From the NCBI RefSeq assembly GCF_007860075.1, contig NZ_SJPP01000001.1:806001-870000 (forward strand): a DNA stretch of 64,000 bases, given 5' to 3'. Position numbers and translations under genes: made by a program. Position 1 is the first letter of the stretch, and every line of letters starts with the position of its first letter. Positions 38,953 through 47,923 of the stretch are shown here, piece after piece. The notes below the pieces were generated by a model. It saw nothing but the letters and a program-made list of their open reading frames with translations. It was not told the origin of the DNA and ran no database searches. The DNA is from Symmachiella macrocystis (GTDB lineage: Bacteria > Planctomycetota > Planctomycetia > Planctomycetales > Planctomycetaceae).

Positions 38953-39119
38953 GACGGATCGGTTGGGTAATAGAGACGCACACTGCGCGCCAACACATAC
39001 AAACGGGAGGAAATTGCACGGCCCCAGTCAGCATCCGTTCGGGTCAAAGCCGCCTGACAATCCATGCTACCCGACACCCGAAGCCGACGCCAGTGGCGTT
39101 GAGGCAGACAGAGCCCCCG

Positions 39120-39542
39120 TCAGGCCGATTCCGCCGGTTCTTCGACGAATTTCACGTCGATATCTTCCGGAATCGGGATCGAGACCAGTGGTTGGCCATG
39201 CGCCACGATGCAGCAGGCGGTTTTCAACGAACCGCGGGCCAATCGCCGTTCATCGCGATAAAATTCGACCTCGAACGTCAGGGATTTGACACCCTTGCGC
39301 ATCAATTTCAGGCGAATTTCGATCACGTCCTCAAAATAGGCCGGTGCCTCAAACGTGCACTGCGCCCGGACCCGCGGCCAGCCAATCACCGACCCATCGG
39401 GCCGCGTCATCGAAACGCTCAGCCCCAACGACCGCAAATAGGCATGCTCGGCTTCTTCCATGTAGCGGTAAAAGTTCGAAAAATGCACGATCCCCGCCAT
39501 ATCGGTTTCGTGAAATTGAACGCGGTGGGTCGCAGTGAACAT
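39120..39542 (-). CDS. Hotdog-fold acyl-CoA thioesterase (YbgC/4-hydroxybenzoyl-CoA type)
   Basis: 140 residues from ATG 39542; a TTG five codons earlier is an alternative. The pattern VQFHETDMAGIVHFSNFYRYMEEAEHAYLRSLG is the active-site region of the YbgC/4-hydroxybenzoyl-CoA thioesterase group (Asp in the TDMAG block, then the long hotdog helix). These cytoplasmic enzymes hydrolyse acyl- or aroyl-CoA thioesters. The gene lies between the five-gene halogenase operon, whose terminator precedes it, and the ATPase-SPFH operon, so it is probably transcribed alone or with the fusion gene. The aromatic-CoA link to the halogenase operon is tempting but unproven. Confidence 0.85.
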   Translation of the reverse strand: MFTATHRVQFHETDMAGIVHFSNFYRYMEEAEHAYLRSLGLSVSMTRPDGSVIGWPRVRAQCTFEAPAYFEDVIEIRLKLMRKGVKSLTFEVEFYRDERRLARGSLKTACCIVAHGQPLVSIPIPEDIDVKFVEEPAESA

Positions 39543-39625
39543 TTCTCGGTGGTCCAACCTAACAAGCAGTAGGTCCAGCTGTGCCGGACGATTGCGAGGA
39601 CGATTAAAAATTAAACGCAGTCTCT

Positions 39626-39649
39626 AAAAAACGGCCGGTCGAACCGGCC
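39626..39649 (-). terminator. Rho-independent terminator of the symporter operon
   Basis: GGCCGGT at 39633-39639 pairs with ACCGGCC at 39643-39649 around a three-base loop; on the minus strand it is followed by GTTTTTTAG. It lies 77 bases after the symporter stop. Confidence 0.85.
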
Positions 39650-39725
39650 CTACGAGTCCGTTTATGCCTAAATGCATATCGAGGACAGGGTGACATTGAT
39701 CGTTAGTCGGTGTTTGACTTTGTTG

Positions 39726-41288
39726 TCAAGATGGTGAGTCCGGAAAAAACCGCCGCACCGTCTCATCCGGCGGCGGGGATGTCACCAGGGAGACCGCGAC
39801 CAGCGCCACCACCGACGCCACAGTGATCGGCAATACGGGCATCATCTCCAGTTGCTGACCGAAGGCCGGTAGCTGAAACGTGTAGTTGGCATTGGCCCCA
39901 AATCCCGATTCCGCAAACAACCACAACCACATTCCCGCCACGGTCAGCACACACGCATACGCGCCGGCCACGGTGAGCCGTTTCCAATACAGCGCTGCGA
40001 ACACCAGCGGAAACAGGCCCGTATAGCCGCTGAAACACCAAATCCCCATCGCAAATACACTCCGCGGCTCAAACAGACTGAGTCCATACGTCACTGCGAC
40101 AATTGCCACAACAAATAGCCGTGCCCACATCACGATCTGTTTTTCACTGAACCGCTTCTTGTCCCAATAATGCAACACAATATCGTTCGTGAAGATCGAT
40201 CCGATGCACAAAAATTGGCTGTCCAATGAAGACATGATCGCCGCCAAGATTCCCGCTGACAACAAGCCCCCCAGCACCGGACCGGCCAATTTGGCGACCA
40301 TCAGCGGCAACTCCGTATTTGGGCGCACATCCGGCGGCACGATCAACTGCCCGTTCAACGTCGCTGACGTAGCCCAGACACCAACCATCACGCACGGAGC
40401 CCACACAAGCATAATGAACAGCGGATGCACGATCACCGGCAGTTTAAACGTCTGTGCGCTGCGGGCAGTCAGCCAATGCTGAAACACGTGGGGAAACATG
40501 CCGACCGACAGTGGAATCAACAAGTATGTGGTGAACATAAACTTGCTCATCTCGCTCCGCGTCAATCGATCGGGATGAGCCTCAGCGACTTTGGCAGTCG
40601 CTGCTTGCATGTTGGCCCATAACCCCTCTTGCCCGCCGATGCCGTTGGCAATCACCACAAACGTCACCACGCCCAAAATCATGAACACACTGGTTTGAAA
40701 TGTGTTCGCCCAAGCGGTACCCCGCATGCCGCCAAAGAAGACATAAATCAAAACCACACTGCAAATCACCAGCGCCGCCAACCAGTGCGGCACTCCACCC
40801 CGCGTTGCGGCAAACGTCTCAGGAAATGTTCCGATGGTTGCACCGTTAATCACCGCTCCCGACGCAATCACGCCGATCAATAAATACGGAATCACCAGCC
40901 CCACGATGATCGGAAACAACAGCAGTCCAATACCGTTGTCCCCTAGCCGATCGCGAAAAAATTGAATCTGCGTCGTATAGCCGTGCTTGTACCCTAACGA
41001 CCAGATTTTCACGCCGATCAATAAGAAGCAGAGCGAATGCACAATCCCGCTCGACGACGCCATCAAGCCGTAAACGCCGATTCCTTCGCGAAAGGCTTCG
41101 CCCGTTGAACCAACCAACGCAAAAGCCGTCATCGTGGTGCCGAACAGCGACATCAACAACAAAAACGGCCCGATGGAATGACTGGCCAGCATGTAGTCTT
41201 CGCCCGTCCCGCGAAACAAACGCGACGAGAACAGCCCCAGCCCCAGCAACAACGCCAAATAAGCGCCGATGATTGCCAATTGTGTCAT
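39726..41288 (-). CDS. Sodium:solute symporter family transporter
   Basis: 520 residues with 13-14 membrane spans. SSS-family pattern: GTGEDYMLASHSIGPFLLLMSLFGTTMTAFALVGSTGEAFREGIGVYG in the first spans and the GFxxxR-like AAIMSSLDSQFLCIGSIFTNDI near residue 345, the Na+-coupled core. These proteins import solutes such as sugars, carboxylates or urea using the sodium gradient; the substrate cannot be told from sequence. It overlaps a DUF3311 gene by four bases, and this pairing is a known arrangement for the family. It is the last gene of the operon, followed by a terminator. Confidence 0.9.
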   Translation of the reverse strand: MTQLAIIGAYLALLLGLGLFSSRLFRGTGEDYMLASHSIGPFLLLMSLFGTTMTAFALVGSTGEAFREGIGVYGLMASSSGIVHSLCFLLIGVKIWSLGYKHGYTTQIQFFRDRLGDNGIGLLLFPIIVGLVIPYLLIGVIASGAVINGATIGTFPETFAATRGGVPHWLAALVICSVVLIYVFFGGMRGTAWANTFQTSVFMILGVVTFVVIANGIGGQEGLWANMQAATAKVAEAHPDRLTRSEMSKFMFTTYLLIPLSVGMFPHVFQHWLTARSAQTFKLPVIVHPLFIMLVWAPCVMVGVWATSATLNGQLIVPPDVRPNTELPLMVAKLAGPVLGGLLSAGILAAIMSSLDSQFLCIGSIFTNDIVLHYWDKKRFSEKQIVMWARLFVVAIVAVTYGLSLFEPRSVFAMGIWCFSGYTGLFPLVFAALYWKRLTVAGAYACVLTVAGMWLWLFAESGFGANANYTFQLPAFGQQLEMMPVLPITVASVVALVAVSLVTSPPPDETVRRFFPDSPS

Positions 41289-41521
41289 CCCTGCCCACCT
41301 TCCGTCGTCGAGAGATTCGACGATTCGGTCTTTTCAGCGGAATGCGGCCAGCAATAGATCGTCGCTAAGCACCATAACACTGCGGCGGCCAGCGATATCG
41401 CTAGATGGGACGCCAACCCTATCGGCACAATCCCCAGCAACAACGTGCCATCATCCCACCACCAAAAATCCTGATGCAGAATCAGCAGCACGACGACAGA
41501 AATCCAAATCACATATTTCAT
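41285..41521 (-). CDS. DUF3311-type small membrane protein
   Basis: 78 residues from ATG 41521 (MKYVIWISVVVLLILHQDFWWWDD), two membrane spans. DUF3311 proteins are found directly upstream of sodium:solute symporters and may be small subunits of them. HQDFWWW at the end of the first span and the following GIVPIGLASHLAISLAAAVLWCLA match the family pattern as I know it. Its stop overlaps the symporter start by four bases (ATGA). It follows the halogenase gene by 35 bases. Confidence 0.8.
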   Translation of the reverse strand: MKYVIWISVVVLLILHQDFWWWDDGTLLLGIVPIGLASHLAISLAAAVLWCLATIYCWPHSAEKTESSNLSTTEGGQG

Positions 41522-41556
41522 TGCGTATTCCGAATGTGGTGTAACCAACCGCCCGA

Positions 41557-42849
41557 TCAAACGGACGTCTGCGGACTGATGTCTCCCATGGCGTCGAAGA
41601 TCTCATCCACTCCCGGCCTGAACACATTGCCAATGAGGATGTCCACCAGATTCGAATGATACTGCGGATGCGCCTTGAGAAATTTGGCGAAACTGAACTC
41701 GGGCGAATAAAAGGCATACACCAATTTACGGAACGAATCCACGCCGCCGCGATACTTTGTCTGCCAGTTTCCCAACGCCTCGCCGCTCACATCACCGTCT
41801 CCAAGTGCCGCATGGATCGCGTCGGCTCCCATCTCACCCGATTTGAGTGCGAGATACACACCGCTGGAATAAACCGGATCGATGAATCCCAGCGCATCAC
41901 CCACCAACACCCAACCATCACCAGCGCCTTGTCGCGACGAATAGCTAAAATCTTTGGTCGTGTGAAAGTCGTCACAACGTGTCGACTCGGCCAACCGAGC
42001 GGTAATGGCTGTCGACCGCTCGGCCTCTTCGGTGAAAACGTCCGCAGCGGTACCCCGCCCAGCAGCGAACATATACTCCATCGGACCGGTGCAACCGACG
42101 CTGACGATGTTGTCGGGCAAAGGGATGTACCAAAACCAACTTTTCTTTCCGGGCGTCTGGATGATTAACGTTGCCCCCTCATCACGCCCCGGATCGCGGC
42201 GTGCATTTCGGAAATACGACCAGACAGTCCCCATTCTCAGCTTGGGATCGGGGACTTTCAGTTTCAACCGACTGGCCAGAAAAGCTGATTGTCCCGTGGC
42301 GTCGACCACAACCTTCGCGGATACGTTTCGCGGATCATCCTCTCCCGCCAATTTCACGCGGACGCCCACGGCCCGTTCGCCGTCAAACCGAACATCTTGA
42401 ACCTGCGCAGCGGTATGGATGACCGCACCTTTTTGAACAGCGTTCTCCAGCAACATGCGGTCGAATTCCGCCCGCACCACTTGCCACGTCTGCGACGACT
42501 CATGCGGGTTGTGTTTGTCAAAATAAAACGGAGCCGATTCCTGATTGTTTTCGTTGACGAATTGCACGCTGTATTTCTTTGGGAAGGAACTGGCCCGCAG
42601 TTGATCGATCAGTCCCAATCGCTCAAGCGTCCAATACGTCTCAGGAATCAGCGATTCCCCCACGTGAAACCGCTGCTGCCCCGCTCGTTCAAACAGCACC
42701 ACACTGTGACCGAAATCGGCCAACAACGTGGCCATCGTCGCCCCTCCCGGACCGCCGCCGACGACGATGACATCGTACGCATCCTCCACCGGGGGACAGA
42801 ACGCGTCGCTGCCAGTTGTTGCTGTACAAAATTTCCAATCGTCGCCCAT
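41557..42849 (-). CDS. Flavin-dependent halogenase-like oxidoreductase
   Basis: 430 residues from ATG 42849, with GGAGTG upstream. FAD-binding GGGPGG at 31-36, GESLIP near 65, VVDATG near 182 and GDALGFIDPVYSSGVYLAL near 317 place it in the large FAD monooxygenase group. It also contains WFWYIP at 238-243, an exact match to the WxWxIP motif of flavin-dependent halogenases, and SSFPKKYSVQF near 87-97, where a Lys in a FxxK-type element is typical of phenol/pyrrole halogenases. I therefore predict chlorination or bromination of an aromatic ring, using FADH2 from a separate reductase. Geranylgeranyl-reductase-like enzymes are the main alternative. The gene starts seven bases after a chorismate-lyase-like gene. 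Confidence 0.75.
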   Translation of the reverse strand: MGDDWKFCTATTGSDAFCPPVEDAYDVIVVGGGPGGATMATLLADFGHSVVLFERAGQQRFHVGESLIPETYWTLERLGLIDQLRASSFPKKYSVQFVNENNQESAPFYFDKHNPHESSQTWQVVRAEFDRMLLENAVQKGAVIHTAAQVQDVRFDGERAVGVRVKLAGEDDPRNVSAKVVVDATGQSAFLASRLKLKVPDPKLRMGTVWSYFRNARRDPGRDEGATLIIQTPGKKSWFWYIPLPDNIVSVGCTGPMEYMFAAGRGTAADVFTEEAERSTAITARLAESTRCDDFHTTKDFSYSSRQGAGDGWVLVGDALGFIDPVYSSGVYLALKSGEMGADAIHAALGDGDVSGEALGNWQTKYRGGVDSFRKLVYAFYSPEFSFAKFLKAHPQYHSNLVDILIGNVFRPGVDEIFDAMGDISPQTSV

Positions 42850-42856
42850 TTTCAAA

Positions 42857-43402
42857 TCACTCCGTCGCTGTCAGCGGTGCTGAGATTTCCAGCAAATCCA
42901 CGGCTGGTTGATGGTTACAGAAAATTGTAGCCAAACGTCCGTACGTGACATCCCCCGGTTGCATACCAAAATATCCCAGCAATTCCGGCCCCGGAGCCAC
43001 ACGCATAATCGCCGCCAAGTCGATGTGCCGCAACACATTATGATTGATTAACACCCGCCCCAACGGAATCTGCCCCGCCAAGATTTCTTCTCGCACAGAC
43101 TGGGTGACGTAAGCGAAATTGAATCGCACAATCCCGAATTGCACGACTTCGTCCGTCCCGGACTTCAGCAACAGGATCTTGCGGGTATAGGTATCATCTT
43201 CCAAATGCCGGTCAATAATTTGGACGTCCACTTTGCAGCCATGGTACTCCTCCATCGTGACCGTCATGTGGTGGTCGTGCACCAACATTTGCTTATACGG
43301 TTCGGGTGTGAGCGCCGAGGGGATGTGTTCCGCCTCCGACACCAGAGCATCGCTGCCGCCAAACAGTCCGGTCAAAGCATCAAGTTCGTGTCGTGGATTC
43401 AC
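42857..43402 (-). CDS. Chorismate-lyase-like protein (DUF98/Rv2949c type)
   Basis: 181 residues, GTG start. The central part, [25 protein letters not shown], then TYTRKILLL (Arg 74), QFGIVRFNF and [18 protein letters not shown] (Pro-Leu-Gly at 113-115), resembles the UbiC/DUF98 chorismate pyruvate-lyase fold. Enzymes of this kind, such as mycobacterial Rv2949c, release pyruvate from chorismate and leave 4-hydroxybenzoate. It sits seven bases before a halogenase-like gene, so 4-hydroxybenzoate could be the ring that is halogenated. The catalytic residues cannot be fully placed by eye and the similarity is moderate. Confidence 0.65.
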   Translation of the reverse strand: MNPRHELDALTGLFGGSDALVSEAEHIPSALTPEPYKQMLVHDHHMTVTMEEYHGCKVDVQIIDRHLEDDTYTRKILLLKSGTDEVVQFGIVRFNFAYVTQSVREEILAGQIPLGRVLINHNVLRHIDLAAIMRVAPGPELLGYFGMQPGDVTYGRLATIFCNHQPAVDLLEISAPLTATE

Positions 43403-43520
43403 AATAATCTCGTCGCGCTGGTGTGGGAGTCAATGACGGCTCCGAACGGAGCACCGGTTGGGGGGGAGTTTTCATGGTGATGATGTACGGGTTCAGCTAC
43501 GCTCTGCACAAATTGAATCG

Positions 43521-44831
43521 TTACGTGTACCGCACCTCGCGATGTTCTTCCTCAAAGTATTCCGTCAGCAGCGAATCGACTTGCAACAATCCGCGGCGGG
43601 TGAGAATCACCTCGTCTCCTTCGACGGTCAAATAGCCGGCTGCTTGTTGGGCGGCGAAGGCGTCGCTGAATTCCTCGAAAATATCGACGCCGAACTTTTG
43701 GCGGAACGGCTCGCCGCTGATGCGGCCCTCTTTGAGTTGCAAAATCACTTCGCGAATCAACGTCTGATGCGGCGAGGGGGTCAGTGCGCGATTGACCGGC
43801 AACCGTCCTTCGTCGCAGGCAGCGACATAATCGTTGAGTTGATCCAGGTTCTGATAATGCACCCCTTGGAAATGCCCAAACGAGGCGACCCCCGTCCCCA
43901 ACAAATCGATCCCACGGAACAGACTATCGCGATAAATGAACTTGTCGGTTTCCAAGTTTTTAACCACTTCATTACCGCTGCTGACTTTGTAACCCACCCC
44001 CGCAAGCGTATTGAATGCCTCGTCCACCCAGCGGCGTTTGGTCGCCCAACTCGCGACCGGCGATGCCAAGCCCCCCTCCTGCATCTCCTTGGAGATGATC
44101 GTGTTGTAGGGCAGTTCCATCTGATAGATCGTGATGTTATCGGGCGACATCTTGCCCGCTTTGTCAACGCAATCCGCCCAGTTCTCGTCCGTCTCGCCGA
44201 CCATGCCGGCAATCAGATCGATATTCACTTGTGGAAAACCGACATCCTGAATCCAGCCATAGGCCCGCTGGACTTCCGGAGTCAAATGCGCCCGTCCATT
44301 TTCTTCGAGGATCTTGTCGTCGAAATTCTCAACTCCCAACGACACCCGCGTCACGCCGATATCACGGAGTGTTTTGACCTTATCCAAACTCAACGTGCCT
44401 GGCTCGCATTCAAATGTGACCTCGCGGGCATCGTCCCAGGAAATCGATTGATGCAGCCGATCGCGCAATGATTTCAATTGCTTGGCGCTCAGGTACGACG
44501 GCGTCCCACCACCAAAATAGACAAAATCAAATTTGCGCCCGGCAATCCCCGGCTGTTCAGCCAATAGAGCGACCTCTTTGATCAGCGCCTGCACATAGTT
44601 TTCGATCGCCTTGGCGTTTTGATCGGTGTAGACGCGGAAATAACAAAACTTGCACCGCTTGCGGCAAAAGGGGATGTGAATATACAGCCCCAACGGCCCT
44701 TCGCGCCGCGGCGGCTGCTCGAAGGCCTCGACGATTTCATGCACGTTCTCCCGTTTCCACAGAGAATAGGGAGGATAATTCGTGACGAAATAACTGCCGA
44801 TTTCGGTGGTCGCCGAAGTTTCGCTACTCAT
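43521..44831 (-). CDS. HemN/HemW-like radical SAM protein
   Basis: 436 residues. The SAM-binding cluster motif is [10 protein letters not shown] near residue 56, preceded by GLYIHIPF, the hallmark of the coproporphyrinogen III oxidase-like family, and followed by [12 protein letters not shown] and ECEPGTL. The C-terminal part ([27 protein letters not shown]) resembles the HemN C-terminal domain. Members include HemN, the heme chaperone HemW, HutW and methyl- or cyclopropane-forming enzymes of natural-product pathways. The CxxxCxFC form with FCYF rather than YCxF points away from true HemN. It is the first gene of the presumed operon with the DUF98 and halogenase genes, 118 bases upstream of them. 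Confidence 0.87.
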   Translation of the reverse strand: MSSETSATTEIGSYFVTNYPPYSLWKRENVHEIVEAFEQPPRREGPLGLYIHIPFCRKRCKFCYFRVYTDQNAKAIENYVQALIKEVALLAEQPGIAGRKFDFVYFGGGTPSYLSAKQLKSLRDRLHQSISWDDAREVTFECEPGTLSLDKVKTLRDIGVTRVSLGVENFDDKILEENGRAHLTPEVQRAYGWIQDVGFPQVNIDLIAGMVGETDENWADCVDKAGKMSPDNITIYQMELPYNTIISKEMQEGGLASPVASWATKRRWVDEAFNTLAGVGYKVSSGNEVVKNLETDKFIYRDSLFRGIDLLGTGVASFGHFQGVHYQNLDQLNDYVAACDEGRLPVNRALTPSPHQTLIREVILQLKEGRISGEPFRQKFGVDIFEEFSDAFAAQQAAGYLTVEGDEVILTRRGLLQVDSLLTEYFEEEHREVRYT

Positions 44832-44950
44832 AAGAATCTCAAATCATTTTTGCAAATGCGGGCCTGGCTCACATCGGTCAAGCAGGCCGTGATTTTAAAC
44901 CGCAGTGTGTGAAGATGCCCAGCCACTGACTCGGCACGCATGCCGCTACT

Positions 44951-44984
44951 TTGCGACCTTGGCGCCTTTGCGTGAGGCTTTTCT
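44951..44984. repeat. Short dispersed phrase (TTGCGACCTTGGCGCCTTTG type)
   Basis: TTGCGACCTTGGCGCCTTTG followed by CGTGAGGCTTTT belongs to a kind of intergenic phrase found in many unrelated bacterial genomes; a shorter relative (CGGCTTTGCGTGAGG) lies at 16196. I see no function. Confidence 0.35.
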
Positions 44985-45081
44985 ACTAAAAGGGGTCTAG
45001 AGCACATAAAACCTGTCGTCCTGCATATACAGAGCGCGTCGTGACGCTTCCGACGACACTGTGTCACGAAAGTCGTGCTGA

Positions 45082-46458
45082 TTATTTAAAACGAAACGAA
45101 TAGACGTCGGCGTTTTTGATGGTGAAACGGAGTTGAACAATCCCTGCACTCAAGTCGGGATCCCTCTCCCAAGTGACCGCACGGTCGATGGAGTCCCCCA
45201 CAATCGGCTGCGAGAGACCAAGCACTTTTCCATTTTCATCCAGCACTTCAATCTTCAGTGAGCCGTCTTTGGGGACAACGGAATTTAAGAGCAACTCTTT
45301 GCCGGTATAGCGCAGTGGTTTCGTCACGACTTGACCACCGTCCTCGCCTCCATGCAGGGCAACGAATCCGTCTACACGATAGACGAATCGACGCACGCGG
45401 CCCGGTGTTTTCTGGTAGTAGTTTTCCGTCCCGTAGACTGAAATTTCATCCGGTTTCCCGGGAAGCTGAACCATTCCCCAAACCATATAATTGCTTCGAT
45501 TCAAATTGCGGTCTTTTGGTGCGGTGCGAGGAATCACGGGGCTCGTATACCTGCGAAATGTGACGCCGTCACGGCTGGCCATGAAGAGTGGTTCCACTTG
45601 TTCTGATTCCTCATAAAAGCGTGTGGGGAATCCCAGAAACAGGTGCGGGGCGCGGAAATACTTCTGAATCGCATTTGTATACAGTTCCACGGGGGGCGAG
45701 TCTTCCGTGTAGGTTAATTCCTGACCGCTATCCCAGTGAATGAAGTCCTGGGATGTCGCTGTTCGAATGGCTCGGATCTTATTCGGATAAACCCGCCAAT
45801 ACGCGCGGTATTCCTTGCGGTCCGAGTCCCAAAAGACGATGTTTTGCGAGTCGAATCGTCCATTCTTAATGATGGGCTCCTCTTTCACGCGATTCCAGTG
45901 AATGCAATCTGGTGAGGTAAACCCGATCAACCCATGAGCGAGACCTCCCACACCCTTGTACCGCGATTCATCTGGGGTTGCTGGATTGTCGTCCCGAAAA
46001 ATGGTGAAGTTGTGGTGCACATTGCCGCCACTTCCCAAGTCGAGGATGTTGTTCTCTTTCTTACCGCGAAACGAAAACATGCCAAGATTCGGCTTCGTCC
46101 AGTGGATGCCATCTTTGCTCTCCACATAGACCGCGATTCCCCAGCCTTTCTTCGGATTCGCCTTGTCGTGCTGCGCTGAGCGATAGACCATTCGGTAGAT
46201 GTCGTCGTCCTGCAAAACGGTGAAATAAGCACAGATATTCCCGCCCCAAGGTTCGTCGTGAACTAAAACGACCTCTCGAGGCTGAGGATTCTGCACGACC
46301 TGCTGCACGTCACCTGTGACCTTCTCAATGAGATGGCTGTCAACGAACAACTCCAGTCGACTGCCAATATCAATCGGTTCAGCGCCCTGACCAACTGTGG
46401 ACGTACCGATGGTGACAAGTAGAGTGACGGTGAATGCCAAAGCCTTGGCTATTTGCAC
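45082..46458 (-). CDS. Secreted glycosidase-like beta-propeller protein
   Basis: 458 residues with a signal peptide (MQIAKALAFTVTLLVTIGTSTVGQGAE). The repeated pattern 'VYVESKDGIHWTKPNLGMF', 'IGFTSPDCIHWNRVKEEP', 'TATSQDFIHWDSGQ' and 'MASRDGVTFRRYTSP' marks the blades of a five-bladed propeller as found in GH32/43/117-like glycosidases and many planctomycete secreted proteins. ELFVDSHLIEKVTGDVQQVV near the start of the mature protein is a frequent planctomycete motif. Catalytic acids cannot be placed with certainty. It acts outside the cytoplasm, probably on a polysaccharide. No operon partner is adjacent. Confidence 0.75.
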   Translation of the reverse strand: MQIAKALAFTVTLLVTIGTSTVGQGAEPIDIGSRLELFVDSHLIEKVTGDVQQVVQNPQPREVVLVHDEPWGGNICAYFTVLQDDDIYRMVYRSAQHDKANPKKGWGIAVYVESKDGIHWTKPNLGMFSFRGKKENNILDLGSGGNVHHNFTIFRDDNPATPDESRYKGVGGLAHGLIGFTSPDCIHWNRVKEEPIIKNGRFDSQNIVFWDSDRKEYRAYWRVYPNKIRAIRTATSQDFIHWDSGQELTYTEDSPPVELYTNAIQKYFRAPHLFLGFPTRFYEESEQVEPLFMASRDGVTFRRYTSPVIPRTAPKDRNLNRSNYMVWGMVQLPGKPDEISVYGTENYYQKTPGRVRRFVYRVDGFVALHGGEDGGQVVTKPLRYTGKELLLNSVVPKDGSLKIEVLDENGKVLGLSQPIVGDSIDRAVTWERDPDLSAGIVQLRFTIKNADVYSFRFK

Positions 46459-46614
46459 GATTCGCTCCGTTGGATTGTGTGAACTGTTGGCAAACTGATT
46501 TTCGTAGTGTGAGTCGCGATCCGGTCGAATGTTTTACGTCGGACAACATGCGGTCACTCTGCTTGACGAGGAGCGCTGTGCACGACGGCAAGCCGTCGGT
46601 TTGGGATGCTGCGG

Positions 46615-46710
46615 TTTCACGCCCGCGAATCTGTGTTTTATCCGTGTTTAATCTGTGGCGTAAAAAATTTGTCCTCTTGGTTGCGGCTCTGCCGCGCTGT
46701 GTTCATCCGT
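46615..46710. repeat. Dispersed intergenic phrase (ATCCGTGTTTAATCTGTGGC type)
   Basis: AATCTGTGTTTTATCCGTGT, TTAATCTGTGGCG and, further on, GTTCATCCGTGGCG are variants of one phrase. Similar phrases are common between genes in many bacteria. They fill most of the gap between two same-strand genes. Confidence 0.4.
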
Positions 46711-46717
46711 GGCGATA

Positions 46718-47923
46718 TCACTGAGCTGCGGGCTTCGTACCGAAACAATAGATGTAACCTTTACTCGATTCGGAACCGATGACCAAACAGCCTTCGCCGA
46801 CCGCCGGTGATGCGGTAAATGGCCGGCCGCCTATAAAGCGGAATACTTCTTTTCCGTCGGCTAGGTTCAGACCGTACAGTTTTCCGTCGCCGGAGCCAAA
46901 ATAGACGCGGTCGCCCACCACCACTGGTGAGCCGTCGACCGCGCCACGGGTATCGAACATCCAACGCCCTTTGCCCGTCGCCCGGTCGATGCAGTGCAAA
47001 CGTTTGTCACCGTTGCCCACCACGACCACATCGTCGGTCACCGCTGCGGAGGAATGAAACGGGTAATGCCGCCGCTCTGCTTTATACGTCCACAGGTGTT
47101 TGCCGTTTTTCCAATCGACCGCCCAAAACTCCGCATCGTGATTGCCCACATACAGCAGATCGCCCATCACTGCTGGGGATGCAATCACATAACTGCCGAC
47201 TTGTTGCTGCAACGCGATGTTTTCTTTTCCGGTGGTGATATCAATCACCCGCAACAACCCATCGCAGCCGGTTGTGAATGTTGAATTGCCTTCCACGGCG
47301 ACCGAACAATTCACCGGCCCCTCGGTGACGACTTCCCAAACTTTTTCGCCCGTGGCTGCCTTCAAGCAGTACAGCGACTGGTCGTGCGAACCGACGATCA
47401 CATGTTCCCCCACCACGGCAGCGGCGCCGACAATTTGATCGTTGGTCCGAAACTTCCAGCGTTCTTTGCCGTCCTGTCGATTGATGGCATGAAACACGCC
47501 CTCCTCGTCGCCGAGATAGACTGTATCGCCGGACACCGTAGCCGCTGCGTTAAAACCGGGTGCGAATTCCTCGGGATCGTCGCTTTCGATCGACCGATAG
47601 GTCCAAATTCGCTCGCCATTTTTCAAATCCAAGCACAGCACTTCGCCTTTCAGTGTGCCGATGTAGACACGACCATCGACAATCGCCGCCGTCGCCGTCA
47701 CCATTTCGCCCGCTTCGTGTTTCCACAACAACTCCGGTTTCTCCGGCAGCGTGGTTGTAGCGATGCCGCGTTGCTCAAGTCCGTTGCGGAAGTTCGGCCA
47801 GTCGTTTTTCGCCGGCTTTTGCTCATCGCCGCCGTGAACGATGCTCCCCAGCAGACCGCCGCAAGCGAGGATCGACAACAACAGCCAACAGACGGTGCGT
47901 CGCGCGGTCATCACATGGCGCAT
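46718..47923 (-). CDS. Exported PQQ-like beta-propeller protein
   Basis: 401 residues from ATG 47923, with AAGGAGA seven bases upstream; the longer frame lies inside the dehydrogenase gene. The N terminus (MRHVMTARRTVCWLLLSILACGGLLGS) is a signal peptide or lipoprotein signal with a possible lipobox LLSILAC. The mature protein shows seven to eight propeller blades of the type 'VLCLDLKNGERIWTYRS', 'FHAINRQDGKERWKF', 'LYCLKAATGEKVWEV' and 'LHCIDRATGKGRWMF'. It overlaps the iron alcohol dehydrogenase gene by 13 bases and is thus co-translated with it. PQQ-like propellers are often redox or scaffold proteins; electron transfer between the two is unlikely since one is cytoplasmic. Confidence 0.87.
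   Translation of the reverse strand: MRHVMTARRTVCWLLLSILACGGLLGSIVHGGDEQKPAKNDWPNFRNGLEQRGIATTTLPEKPELLWKHEAGEMVTATAAIVDGRVYIGTLKGEVLCLDLKNGERIWTYRSIESDDPEEFAPGFNAAATVSGDTVYLGDEEGVFHAINRQDGKERWKFRTNDQIVGAAAVVGEHVIVGSHDQSLYCLKAATGEKVWEVVTEGPVNCSVAVEGNSTFTTGCDGLLRVIDITTGKENIALQQQVGSYVIASPAVMGDLLYVGNHDAEFWAVDWKNGKHLWTYKAERRHYPFHSSAAVTDDVVVVGNGDKRLHCIDRATGKGRWMFDTRGAVDGSPVVVGDRVYFGSGDGKLYGLNLADGKEVFRFIGGRPFTASPAVGEGCLVIGSESSKGYIYCFGTKPAAQ

Noticed and set aside
43458-44471. Plus-strand frame of 337 codons
   Set aside because: Antisense to the radical SAM gene, which has its iron-sulfur motif and a coherent protein.
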